Of a DNA stretch of 56,340 nucleotides, positions 18,228 to 26,338 are shown piece after piece. The position numbers and the translations under genes were made by a program. The stretch is from Lactobacillales bacterium. GTDB taxonomy: Bacteria > Bacillota > Bacilli > Lactobacillales > Streptococcaceae. The stretch lies in contig JAITQW010000008.1 of NCBI GenBank assembly GCA_031288715.1, positions 1 through 56,340 on the forward strand. The letters run 5' to 3'. Under the pieces are notes generated by a model that was given only the letters and a program-made list of their open reading frames with translations, made no database searches and was not told the DNA's origin. How positions within the stretch are numbered: position 1 is the stretch's first letter; every line of letters begins with the position of its first letter.

Positions 18228-18785
18228 TTGCTAAAGAGTGCTTTAAATTTTAGTCATGAATTGCTTGATGAGATAGTTGTTGAAGGTGATTTTGTAGTGG
18301 ATGCGACCATGGGACGCGGAAATGATACTTTGAAGTTGGCAAGATTAGTAGGAGAGAGTGGTCGTGTACTTGCTTTTGATGTACAAGTAAAAGCTTTTGA
18401 ACAAACAAAATTTCGTTTGGAAGAAGCAAAAGTTCTTGAGCGTGTATGCTTAAAACTAGAAGGACATGAAAATGTTGGTAAATATTTGGAAAAAAATATA
18501 AGGGCAGCTATTTTTAACTTAGGTTATTTGCCAGGAAGTGACAAGTCAGTGATTACACGTGCGCAGACGACGATTAGAGCGGTGAAATCTTTGATGGAGC
18601 ATCTTTGCTCTGGAGGCAGGATTATTTTAGTGGTGTATCATGGTCATTCTGGCGGATCGGTGGAAAAAAATGCGTTATTGGAGTTTATGGATGAGATTTC
18701 GCCAGAGAAATTTCAGGTGTTGCAATATCAATTTGTGAATCAAGAAAATTCGCCTCCATTTTTGTTGGCAATTGAAAAAAAGTAG
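18228..18785 (+). CDS. mnmM: tRNA mnm5s2U34 methyltransferase MnmM (YtqB, rRNA_methylase fold)
   Basis: 185 residues from TTG 18228, with AAGGGGAAG upstream. It is a class I SAM methyltransferase: VVDATMGRGNDTLKLARLVG is the SAM-binding loop and RVLAFDVQ the acidic strand-2 end. NLGYLPGSDKSVITRAQTTI is the highly conserved family block. B. subtilis YtqB (MnmM) methylates nm5s2U at the wobble position of tRNAs. Its usual partner ytqA lies at 22263-23195 on the opposite strand, with a large secreted-protein gene in between. Confidence 0.88.
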   Translation: MLKSALNFSHELLDEIVVEGDFVVDATMGRGNDTLKLARLVGESGRVLAFDVQVKAFEQTKFRLEEAKVLERVCLKLEGHENVGKYLEKNIRAAIFNLGYLPGSDKSVITRAQTTIRAVKSLMEHLCSGGRIILVVYHGHSGGSVEKNALLEFMDEISPEKFQVLQYQFVNQENSPPFLLAIEKK

Positions 18786-18786
18786 A

Positions 18787-18856
18787 GAGTGTAAAGTAAA
18801 CTGTGTAAGTAACCAATTCTATATAAGGTTATTTGCGCAGTCTAGTTTATGCTCTC
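18787..18856. terminator. Long bidirectional hairpin between mnmM and the LRR gene
   Basis: As RNA, ACUGUGUAAGUAACC (18800-18814) pairs along all 15 positions, with three G-U pairs, with GGTTATTTGCGCAGT (18827-18841). Outer arms extend towards GAGAG...CTCTC. It sits between the converging stops of mnmM and the LRR gene and lacks a strong T run on the plus strand. The same sequence type recurs at 54132-54180 after the 975-residue protein. Confidence 0.65.
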
Positions 18857-18876
18857 ATCAACTTTCTGTTTATTTT

Positions 18877-21774
18877 TTATTTGTTAATTTCTGTATGAGT
18901 AACTTCTTTGATTAGCTTTATAAAATTGCTTATTGTGTCTTGATAACAATCAGTGTAATCGATTTCGATCGTAGCGTTTTCTGGCCATTGAATTGTTTCT
19001 AGTTCTGTACAATTTGTAAAAGCATTTGCCTTTATTTTTAATGTTTTAAGCTTTGAAGGAAATTTAAGGTTTTTTAAATTTTCACATCCTTCAAAAACAG
19101 AATTATCTATCTGCAATGTTTCAGCACTATCAGGGAAATTAATTGTTTGAATCCTAGAGTTTTTAAATGCCTCATTTTCAAATACTATATTTTTAGGCTT
19201 CAAAAAGACAGTATATTCTGTAGAAGTGGTTTCATTATTTAGCCAACCTTCTTTTAAAGTCCAAGTTTCAATATTTGTTTTATTACTTTCAGCTATTTCC
19301 AAAAATGGGTTAACCATTTGTTTATCATTCGCGGAACATTCAAATAATTCCAAAAAATGTTCAAAATTTGTTTGATATAATTTTTTCAAAAGTTCTTTCA
19401 ACCAATCATTTGAAGAAATTGATTTCTTATCTTTTATAAATCTAAAACTTTCATCGTTGTTTTTTGAGATTTCTAAAATGGTTTGGATTTCCCAGTAGGT
19501 TGGAATAGTGGAAATATTTATAAATTTTGAAAGATAATTATATTTCTTAAGATGAGGAGAAGGTTCTTCGATAAAATCAGTAGTTACTAAACCTGAATAG
19601 ATACTAGGAAATGTTATTTCTTCTATATTTTCTCTCTGATCTTCTGAACATTTTTTGTTAAAGAAAATTCTATTTAATCCTTCATATGTCTGCTGAGAAG
19701 CGATGTCAATAAAGGGAATTTCAATAGCTGCCACCGTATGACTTTGTGAAAACTCAATAGAAAAAGGATAAATGGTTTTTGTTTTGATGTTAATTTTTCC
19801 TGTAATTTCTTTTTCTATTTCAAAATCGTAAACAGAAAATTGATCTGTTGTTTCAATTTCTAATTTATTATTTATTAGACCGTAAACACTTTTTGTACAG
19901 TCTTTCAATTTTGTGCAGTATACTCTTTTCTGTTTTGCTTCTTCTATTAATTTATCGAGGTTTTCTTTTGCTTCATTAAGTGAAGCTGGATTTATTTTTA
20001 ATTCTTCCTTAAAAGCATAAGCTACGTTGTAAATAAACTTTAAAGAATTTAAAAGACCGCTTTTAAGTTCATTTGTTTTTTGTTTATACAAAAGTGGATA
20101 CATTTCGTCAGTTTCTGGCTTATCCATATTGCTTATCACATAATTCCAAATACTTGTATATTCATCATCAGTTCTATTGATTAATCTTCCATTATCTTGA
20201 TAATAGTAAAATAATTGTAGACGTTTTTTAAATGGCAAATGTTCAAAGTTTTTGGTTGGGTTATTAACTCCTTGTTGAATTTTACATAATGCGGATTTTA
20301 ATTCTTCAATATCTTTATCGTTTGTGCATTGAAAAATATTCCAATTTCTTGCTTTAGAATAAGCAAGCAGGTTTAAAAGATGTCTTGCTCCAGTGTCTGC
20401 ACAATTTATAAAAGAAGAGTTTGCAAAATGGCATAAATTTCCATTAACAATTAATGGCTTTGCATTGGAGTGTTTTGGCAAATCTTGAATGTAAGGATTC
20501 TTTTTCGTACAAACATTTGTTTCATCAATAATATCGTTAGCAACAGAGATTCTTTGTTTTTCTGCGTTAATTTTATTCGTTATCTCTTCGTTTTTAATTG
20601 AATTTGTTTTTATCAATTCTGATGCTTTATTATAAAATTTTGGAATGTCTGCATCCTCGAATTTTTTAATAAAATATGCCATTAACATTTTTTCAGCAGT
20701 ATATTTTGGCAAAAATCGATCAGTATCTTCTACACTTTCTTGTTCTTGATTTTTTATCATGTAAAGCATGTTTATTACAAGATGTAAAATCGTTTTGTTT
20801 CTTTTATCATTATTTGTAGTTTCATCTAACAATAATCCCATTTCTTTTAGTTGGGAAATCAATTTTTTACTAATGCTACTAATATCATATCCTGAATAAG
20901 TTTCACCAAAATGAATAATTCTTTGAAGTTGTGATATGTGGTTTTCTTCACTGTTTTCTTCTATCACCTTTTCCAGTAATGCTTGTTCTATTAGTGTATT
21001 TTTTATCGCTTTTTCTTTGTTCAATATAGTTTTAAGATTTGAAAATCTAGGTAAATAATTAACTAATTTATTTAATAATTTTTTATCTTTTTTAAATAGT
21101 TCTCCTTTTATTTTTTTTATTTGATTTTCAAAATTCAATTTCTGAAAATTAGTAATATTTTTCTTGATTTCCTCGATTATTTGCACTTCATCTTGTTTGA
21201 ATTTTTTCTTTAAATCTTCGTTTTCAAATGTGTAAATCTCTTTTTCTTCTTTTTCCGTTTTTAATGTTTTTAGTCTTTCTATCGTAGGTTGATAAAATGC
21301 TTGATTTAAACACGAGTCAACGAGATTTTTAAAGTTAACATTTTTACGATATTTATGACAAATACTTGCAATTTGTGCAATTGATTCAGGAGTTGGTTGA
21401 ATATCTTTCGTGAAACAATATTCATAACCTCCTAGGACATTTAATGTTCCGTCAGAAGATGGAAATAGGTTTCGCATAAAGTTTGGTGAACCTTTTCCTG
21501 CATCTTGATTTGGTAACCGTTTTAATGTTTTATCAAAAGATATCAATTCTTTGTTTCCGTCAAGATAACGAAAATTTTGAACAATATCGCTTTTCAAGTA
21601 CATATGAGCATCTTGTAGATTTAACGCAGAGAGGATATAATACTCGTCGACATTCCCTTTTCCTTCGAAAGATTGAAGCATTATCTCGGTAGACTCAACA
21701 ACATTTGTTCCGATAATTTCAGCACTAACCGATGATGCGCTTAAATTACATAGGATTGAAGCGACTCCAACCAT
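18877..21774 (-). CDS. Large secreted protein of unknown function with C-terminal BspA-like leucine-rich repeats; start region out of frame
   Basis: 965 codons from the first in-frame ATG (complement at 21772-21774), but that ATG has no ribosome site. An ATG at 21809 with a G8 tract as Shine-Dalgarno lies 35 bases upstream, one base out of frame. Adding one A to the A7 tract gives MKLKKIVPKFLSMVGVASIL..SASSVSA, a perfect signal peptide, so the natural start is 21809. Residues about 150-450 are Lys/Glu-rich helices. A Cys/His-bearing segment, CHFANSSFINCADTGARH, lies at about 445-465 (Cys458). Residues about 840-945 are LRR_5 repeats (FENEAFKNSRIQTINFPDSA, FEGCENLKNLKFPSKLKTLK, FTNCTELETIQWPEN). 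There is no LPXTG motif. Its function is unknown; the LRR part suggests a surface binding protein. It lies between the ytqB and ytqA genes. Confidence 0.8.
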   Translation of the reverse strand: MVGVASILCNLSASSVSAEIIGTNVVESTEIMLQSFEGKGNVDEYYILSALNLQDAHMYLKSDIVQNFRYLDGNKELISFDKTLKRLPNQDAGKGSPNFMRNLFPSSDGTLNVLGGYEYCFTKDIQPTPESIAQIASICHKYRKNVNFKNLVDSCLNQAFYQPTIERLKTLKTEKEEKEIYTFENEDLKKKFKQDEVQIIEEIKKNITNFQKLNFENQIKKIKGELFKKDKKLLNKLVNYLPRFSNLKTILNKEKAIKNTLIEQALLEKVIEENSEENHISQLQRIIHFGETYSGYDISSISKKLISQLKEMGLLLDETTNNDKRNKTILHLVINMLYMIKNQEQESVEDTDRFLPKYTAEKMLMAYFIKKFEDADIPKFYNKASELIKTNSIKNEEITNKINAEKQRISVANDIIDETNVCTKKNPYIQDLPKHSNAKPLIVNGNLCHFANSSFINCADTGARHLLNLLAYSKARNWNIFQCTNDKDIEELKSALCKIQQGVNNPTKNFEHLPFKKRLQLFYYYQDNGRLINRTDDEYTSIWNYVISNMDKPETDEMYPLLYKQKTNELKSGLLNSLKFIYNVAYAFKEELKINPASLNEAKENLDKLIEEAKQKRVYCTKLKDCTKSVYGLINNKLEIETTDQFSVYDFEIEKEITGKINIKTKTIYPFSIEFSQSHTVAAIEIPFIDIASQQTYEGLNRIFFNKKCSEDQRENIEEITFPSIYSGLVTTDFIEEPSPHLKKYNYLSKFINISTIPTYWEIQTILEISKNNDESFRFIKDKKSISSNDWLKELLKKLYQTNFEHFLELFECSANDKQMVNPFLEIAESNKTNIETWTLKEGWLNNETTSTEYTVFLKPKNIVFENEAFKNSRIQTINFPDSAETLQIDNSVFEGCENLKNLKFPSKLKTLKIKANAFTNCTELETIQWPENATIEIDYTDCYQDTISNFIKLIKEVTHTEINK

Positions 21775-21794
21775 TGATAAAAATTTTGGTACAA

Positions 21795-21827
21795 TTTTTT
21801 TAATTTCATTTTTTAAATTCCCCCCCC
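21795..21827 (-). promoter_or_regulatory. Start region of the LRR gene: G8 Shine-Dalgarno tract, ATG and A7 slippage tract
   Basis: On the minus strand eight G residues (complement of C 21820-21827) stand ten bases before ATG 21809. The codons ATG AAA TTA are followed by the rest of an A7 run (complement of T 21795-21801). With seven A the frame ends after 22 codons; with eight it runs into the 965-codon frame. Both tracts are of the kind that change length by slippage. Confidence 0.7.
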
Positions 21828-21829
21828 AG

Positions 21830-22262
21830 AATTAAATATTTTAATATGATTGATTGTAATCACTATTTAATTTTTTCATAAATTTGATTTTAAAAATGAT
21901 ATCGGGAGAAAATTTCTACATATGTACATGTGTAAGGATAAAAGTCCATCAAAAATAAAATTTCAAAAGAAGCGGCATGTTCCTCAAACTAAAAAAGAAT
22001 TTCCAAAATACCTCCTTCAGAAATTCTTTCTATGTCCAAGTTTAAATGGAAATCTCTTTAAACAACTTTTTTTATCTATAAATTAAATCTTAACTCAAAA
22101 ATGTCTACCCACCAAAATTCAGTTAACCAGTAAATTAAGCTTTATCCACAAGGGAAGGGTGGAGTTTTTTTGATACATTTTTTTCCTAAAAAATACTACC
22201 CGATCTTGACAAACCCTAAAAATTCGATTTGATCTCTTCTCTAACTTAAAATTATCGTTTAA
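21830..22262. other. Gene-free stretch upstream of the LRR gene
   Basis: About 430 AT-rich bases between the LRR gene start and the ytqA stop. Besides the minus-strand terminator at 21988-22029 I see no coding potential and no repeat copy. The LRR gene promoter must lie in 21840-21990, but no convincing -35/-10 pair stands out. Confidence 0.5.
21988..22029 (-). terminator. Rho-independent terminator on the minus strand (after ytqA)
   Basis: The stem AAAGAATTTC (21994-22003) / GAAATTCTTT (22020-22029) is a perfect ten-base inverted repeat. On the minus strand the second arm runs into a T run (A 21990-21996). It lies about 230 bases after ytqA and would shield the LRR gene from read-through. 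Confidence 0.75.
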
Positions 22263-23195
22263 TCATTTAATAGCGTGTTTTCCCTGCCAAGTGTTGCGTT
22301 GAATAAGTTCATTATCAATTGCATTGAGAATTTCCCATTTTTTAAAACTCCACATGGGTCCGATGAGCAAATCTCTTGGTGCATCTCCTGTGAGACGATG
22401 AATAACGATGTTTTTAGGAATAAGTTCCAATTGGCGTACGATCACATCGACGTATTCATTTTTTTCCATAAGCTTTAGTTTTCCTTCATGATAATCACGA
22501 AGGATAGCTGTATTTTTCATTACATGAAGAAGATGTAATTTAATTCCCTGAATATCAGAATCACGAATAGTACGACTGACATTTTCGATCATCATTTCGA
22601 CAGTTTCTTCGGGAAGACCATTAATTAAGTGTGTACACGTTCGTATATTGTGTTTGCGTAAATTTTCAACGGCAGTCAAATAAGTCTGATAGGAATGAGC
22701 GCGGTTTATTAATTTGCTTGTGGTATCAAAAGTTGTTTGCAAACCAAGTTCGACCCATAGATGTAGCTGTTGGTTTAATTCTGCTAAGTAGTCGATGACT
22801 TCAGGAGGAAGGCAGTCTGGACGGGTTGCAATCGATATTCCTACCACATTAGGAAGACAGAGAACTTGCTCATAGCGTTCGCGCAAAATTTTAACATGTG
22901 CATAAGTATTAGTGAAATTTTGAAAGTAGACAATATATTTTTGGACGTTTTTCCATTTTTTATGAAGGGAAGAAACTTTTTTTAAAAATTGTTGTGGAAG
23001 TGGATCAAGAGGGGCAATGATCGTATCACCAGAACCACTGATACTACAGAATGTGCAACCATTTGTGGAAAAAAATCCGTCTCGATTAGGACAACTGAAA
23101 CCACCATCGATTGGGACTTTGAAAATTTTTGAACCGAATTGCTGACGTAAATATTTGTTCCATGTGTAGTAACGTTTTTCATTCTGATTTGACAT
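22263..23195 (-). CDS. ytqA: Radical SAM protein YtqA (TIGR01212 family)
   Basis: 310 residues from the ATG complementary to 23193-23195, which has GAGGAG nine bases upstream; an ATG 14 codons further up has no such site. The radical SAM cluster is in GGFSCPNRDGFFSTNGCTFC (Cx8Cx2C spacing as in this family). Other conserved blocks are YFQNFTNTYA, IATRPDCLP, WVELGLQT and HLINGLPEET. In B. subtilis ytqA neighbours ytqB; its own reaction is not firmly known to me. A terminator lies downstream. Confidence 0.9.
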   Translation of the reverse strand: MSNQNEKRYYTWNKYLRQQFGSKIFKVPIDGGFSCPNRDGFFSTNGCTFCSISGSGDTIIAPLDPLPQQFLKKVSSLHKKWKNVQKYIVYFQNFTNTYAHVKILRERYEQVLCLPNVVGISIATRPDCLPPEVIDYLAELNQQLHLWVELGLQTTFDTTSKLINRAHSYQTYLTAVENLRKHNIRTCTHLINGLPEETVEMMIENVSRTIRDSDIQGIKLHLLHVMKNTAILRDYHEGKLKLMEKNEYVDVIVRQLELIPKNIVIHRLTGDAPRDLLIGPMWSFKKWEILNAIDNELIQRNTWQGKHAIK

Positions 23196-23296
23196 GATGT
23201 GTGGACTCCTCTTGATTTTGTAAGTGAATTGTAGCATAGCATTCGTTTTGTTAGAATCTGATCAAAAAATTATCGCTTACTGAGATTCTGAAAAAT

Positions 23297-23326
23297 TTGA
23301 CAGTAAGAGAAAGATTCTATTAAAAT
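23297..23326 (+). promoter_or_regulatory. Sigma-A promoter of the rplU operon
   Basis: TTGACA at 23297-23302 and TAAAAT at 23321-23326 with an 18-base spacer, directly upstream of the L21 leader. Confidence 0.8.
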
Positions 23327-23337
23327 GGATATGTTGT

Positions 23338-23430
23338 ATTTACGGATATCCGTGTGCAACCGCGCAAATCAAGTAATAAGTCCTTTTGGCGCTTGGCATG
23401 GCGAGTCTAGCAATTTTGATAAGTTTTTTT
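23338..23430 (+). ncRNA. Ribosomal protein L21 leader
   Basis: The stretch from ACGGATATCCGTGTGCAACC through AAGTAATAAGTCCTTTTGGCG to GGCATGGCGAGTCTAGC resembles the L21 leader of Firmicutes as I recall it. CGGATATCCG and GGCGCTTGGCATGGCGAG give obvious pairing. It lies between the promoter and rplU, and in this family it is thought to bind L21 for autoregulation of rplU-prp-rpmA. Confidence 0.8.
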
Positions 23431-23470
23431 GTTTTGATGGGAAAAACTTATATAGAAGGAGGTTCCGTAA

Positions 23471-23785
23471 ATGAGTGTATATGCGATTATCAAAACGGGT
23501 GGTAAGCAAGTAAAAGTTGAAGTAGGACAGGAGATCTATGTTGAAAAATTAAACGCTGAAGCTGGAGATACAATTACTTTTGGTGAAGTATTTTTAGTTG
23601 GTGGGGATTCTACAGTGATAGGAACTCCGTTAGTTGATGGAGCAAGCGTTTCTGGAAAAGTGGAGAAACATGGCAAGCAAAAAAAAGTAGTCACTTTCCA
23701 GTATAAGCCAAAGAAGCATTCTCATCGTAAGCAAGGTCATCGTCAACCTTACACAAAGGTAGTTATTGAAGCGATCAATCTATAG
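23471..23785 (+). CDS. rplU: 50S ribosomal protein L21
   Basis: 104 residues, full length. [20 protein letters not shown] at the start and [15 protein letters not shown] near the end are signature L21 sequence. ATG follows GAAGGAGGT. It is first in the rplU-prp-rpmA operon and is probably controlled by the leader upstream. Confidence 0.98.
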   Translation: MSVYAIIKTGGKQVKVEVGQEIYVEKLNAEAGDTITFGEVFLVGGDSTVIGTPLVDGASVSGKVEKHGKQKKVVTFQYKPKKHSHRKQGHRQPYTKVVIEAINL

Positions 23786-23835
23786 AGAGATCAACTAAAT
23801 TCTAATGATTGGTGTTCGTTGCACGGAGGGAAGCC

Positions 23836-24177
23836 ATGATTCATGTGAGTCTTAAACGTGGAGACGCTAGTGAAATTGTTTCTGGTACGCTGGTGGGGCA
23901 CGCAGCAAATGGTGAATATGGATGTGACGTGGTTTGTGCTGCTGTAAGTAGTTTGGCATTTAACGTAGTAAATTCGATTGAAACCTTAGCTGGTTTTTCA
24001 CCTTTGGTTGAGCTTGACCAAGAAGAGGGTGGATATCTACATTTTGAAATCCTTGGTGAGTTGACTAACAAGCAGAAACAGACAACTCAAATTTTGCTTG
24101 AAAGTTTTCTTTTAGGATTAATTGCAATCGAAGAAGAGCATAGTAAATTTATCAGAATAGAAATTTTGTCGAAATAG
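23836..24177 (+). CDS. prp: Ribosomal-processing cysteine protease Prp (YsxB)
   Basis: 113 residues from ATG 23836, which has GGAGGG five bases upstream. The catalytic pair is His in GHAANGEYG and Cys in DVVCAAVSSLA, the standard Prp arrangement. Prp removes the N-terminal extension of L27 in Firmicutes. Its substrate is encoded immediately downstream and carries the expected cleavage site, so enzyme and substrate are co-expressed. Confidence 0.95.
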   Translation: MIHVSLKRGDASEIVSGTLVGHAANGEYGCDVVCAAVSSLAFNVVNSIETLAGFSPLVELDQEEGGYLHFEILGELTNKQKQTTQILLESFLLGLIAIEEEHSKFIRIEILSK

Positions 24178-24198
24178 GGCAATGGGGAGGTGTATCCT

Positions 24199-24483
24199 AT
24201 GTTAAAAATGAATTTGCAATTTTTTGCCCACAAAAAAGGTGGAGGTTCAACTTCCAATGGACGTGATTCTGAATCGAAACGTCTAGGTGCAAAGGCTGCT
24301 GATGGTCAGACGGTGTCAGGAGGATCCATACTATATCGTCAGCGTGGTACAAAGATTTATCCTGGGAACAACGTTGGTATTGGTGGAGACGATACTTTAT
24401 TTGCTAAAATTGAAGGTGTGGTACGTTTTGAACGTTTAGGTCGAGATAAGAAAAAAGTTTCTGTTTATCCAGTTACTAGCTAA
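24199..24483 (+). CDS. rpmA: 50S ribosomal protein L27 with cleavable N-terminal extension
   Basis: 94 residues from ATG 24199, with GGGGAGG upstream. The precursor begins [18 protein letters not shown]; Prp cuts after FFA in this motif, exposing the mature N-terminus that reaches the peptidyl transferase centre. The remainder ([20 protein letters not shown]) is typical L27. A strong terminator follows. Confidence 0.98.
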   Translation: MLKMNLQFFAHKKGGGSTSNGRDSESKRLGAKAADGQTVSGGSILYRQRGTKIYPGNNVGIGGDDTLFAKIEGVVRFERLGRDKKKVSVYPVTS

Positions 24484-24495
24484 GTATTTTAAATG

Positions 24496-24528
24496 AACTG
24501 CTTGAGGGATTTCAAGCAGTTTTTATTT
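24496..24528 (+). terminator. Terminator of rplU-prp-rpmA
   Basis: AACTGCTTGA (24496-24505) pairs with TCAAGCAGTT (24512-24521) around a six-base loop, followed by TTTTATTTTTTT. Confidence 0.92.
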
Positions 24529-24604
24529 TTTTGTATCATTATTCGCAGAAAAACATTTTGGTTAAACATTGTCTTATTTATTTTCGTGCTATCTGCTGCT
24601 AACA

Positions 24605-24940
24605 TTCATTGCTTTCTCTCTTTCAACTACTATATGGATGCGCATAATAGATCTCACTGCACCCAATTGCTTCTTTCATGCCTTCGCTGTCTAAAAATTC
24701 ACTGCCGTTATCCGATGTAATCGTCTTGAAACTTATCGAAATATCTTTTTCAAATCGCTTGTGTATTCACCTCAATGCAGCGAGCACTTCTTTTTGTGTC
24801 TTGTTTTTAAGTAAAATATAGATCGATTTGCGAAATTTTCGTTCAACTAACGTTAAAATAACAGATTTTGTACCTTGTTTGCCTACCACCAAGTCTATTT
24901 TCCAGTGGCTCGATTCTTCACTTAGACTTAATACCATTTT
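24605..24940 (-). pseudogene. IS30 family transposase relic
   Basis: On the minus strand three pieces of an IS30-type DDE domain read in order: SSHWKIDLVVGKQGTKS with VILTLVERKFRK, then KTITSDNGSEFLDSEGMK, then EIYYAHPYSS and KRESNE. The D-D-E positions (HWKID, SDNG, SNE) are all recognisable. However, a stop lies after LLKNKTQKEVLAALR, the frame is then lost, and the Trp expected after PYSS is a stop. The N-terminal DNA-binding half and both inverted repeats are gone. It separates rpmA from comEA. Confidence 0.8.
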
Positions 24941-25015
24941 CGTAAAATTTTTAGAGATATTTTTCTTTTTTTGCGTACTATTTTATTAAGAGGCGGAAAA
25001 AAGGAGGGTGAGCTG

Positions 25016-25684
25016 ATGGATTTTGAAGAATTTTTCACTTCACATAAAAAAAATGTGATTGGTGTGGGGGTTGGGTTGATTTTGAGTTTAACGCTTTTCC
25101 TCTTATTTTTATTGTTTCATGAATCTCCAAAAATACAAAAAGAAGAAGTAGATTTTTTGCAATCTTCAACGATTTCTTCACATAAGAAGAGTGAAAAGGT
25201 AGTGAAAACATCACATTCAAGTTCTTTAGAAATTTATGTGGATGTGAAAGGGGCAGTGAAACATCCAGGAATGTATCATTTGTCGGAAGGGAAGAGGGTG
25301 GATGACGCGATAAAATTGGCAGGCGGGACCACGGATTTAGCTGATGTAAGTCAAGTGAATTATGCATTGTTGCTTACGGATCAAATGATTGTTTATGTTC
25401 CGCAGATAGGAGAAGAAACACAGAAAGGAGTGTTAGATTCCGGAAAAAATAACGGAATGGCTAGAGATGGAAAAATTTGTTCGAAGGAAGAAAAGCAAGT
25501 GAATTTGAATACTGCTACTTTAGAAGAATTAAAAGGTTTAACAGGAATTGGCGAGAAAAAAGCACAAAAAATTATTGATTATCGTGAGGAAAAAGGAAAA
25601 TTTTCTAAGGTGGATGATTTACAGAATGTAGATGGATTTGGAGTGAAAACGATAGAAAAATTACGAAAAAATCTAACAGTTTGA
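25016..25684 (+). CDS. comEA: Competence protein ComEA, DNA receptor
   Basis: 222 residues from ATG 25016, which has AAGGAGGGTGA upstream. One membrane segment (about 13-33) anchors it. An SLBB domain (about 70-130) contains IYVDVKGAVKHPGMY and GGTTDLADVSQVNYA. The C-terminal two helix-hairpin-helix motifs read LNTATLEELKGLTGIGEKKA and LQNVDGFGVKTIEKLRKNL. It binds double-stranded DNA outside the membrane and passes it to ComEC. Confidence 0.94.
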   Translation: MDFEEFFTSHKKNVIGVGVGLILSLTLFLLFLLFHESPKIQKEEVDFLQSSTISSHKKSEKVVKTSHSSSLEIYVDVKGAVKHPGMYHLSEGKRVDDAIKLAGGTTDLADVSQVNYALLLTDQMIVYVPQIGEETQKGVLDSGKNNGMARDGKICSKEEKQVNLNTATLEELKGLTGIGEKKAQKIIDYREEKGKFSKVDDLQNVDGFGVKTIEKLRKNLTV

Positions 25685-25840
25685 AAAGACATTGTTTGGA
25701 AGATTTTGAAAGAATGTGAATTTGAAGTATGATATACGTTTTGGTAAGGTAACGGTAAGGATAGAATCCCAAATTTTATAAACGAGTAATGTTCGTGAAA
25801 ATTAGATAGTCGATATTCATTGAAAGAGCAGGTGATAAAT

Positions 25841-26338
25841 GTGAGTGATCGCATTCCATGGAATCAATATTTTATGGCACAGAGTGTGTTGTTATCATTG
25901 AGAAGTACATGCGAGCGCTTGGGGGTTGGAGCAGTCATTGTTCTTGATAATCGGGTCATTGCAGGAGGGTACAATGGTTCTGTGAGTGGAGATACTCATT
26001 GTATTGATGGAAAATGCTATTGTATTGATGGGCATTGTGTGCGTACAATTCATGCAGAAATGAATGCTATTCTTCAATGCGCCAAGTTTGGTGTTTCTAC
26101 AGATGGAGCAGAGATCTATGTTACTCACTTTCCTTGTTTGGCTTGTACCAAAATGATCTTACAAGCAGGAATACAGAAAATTTATTACTTGGAAGATTAT
26201 CATAATAGTGAATATGCGCAGATGTTGATGGATACTGTTGGGGTTGCAGTAGAAAAGGTCGTGCTTTCGCCAAAGTATTTTGATAAGTTAAATTTTGGAA
26301 ATATGATTGTGGATGTTGCTTTTGAAACAGACGAATAA
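25841..26338 (+). CDS. comEB: dCMP deaminase ComEB
   Basis: 165 residues from GTG 25841, which starts VSDRIPWNQYFMAQ as in other ComEB proteins and has AGGTGAT upstream. The zinc deaminase signature is HAEMNAILQ, with PCLACTKMILQ carrying the paired cysteines. Additional zinc ligands are likely in the CIDGKCYCIDGHC stretch. The reaction converts dCMP to dUMP for dTTP synthesis. It is not itself a competence factor, although it is named for its place in the operon. comEC begins inside its 3' end. Confidence 0.93.
   Translation: MSDRIPWNQYFMAQSVLLSLRSTCERLGVGAVIVLDNRVIAGGYNGSVSGDTHCIDGKCYCIDGHCVRTIHAEMNAILQCAKFGVSTDGAEIYVTHFPCLACTKMILQAGIQKIYYLEDYHNSEYAQMLMDTVGVAVEKVVLSPKYFDKLNFGNMIVDVAFETDE

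Noticed and set aside
18877-21774. Sortase-anchored surface protein
   Set aside because: No LPXTG-type motif or C-terminal hydrophobic tail; the protein ends in a charged stretch. The same holds for the 975-residue protein.
24493-24720. Plus-strand 75-residue open frame after rpmA
   Set aside because: It starts in the rpmA terminator and runs antisense to the IS30 relic, with no ribosome site.
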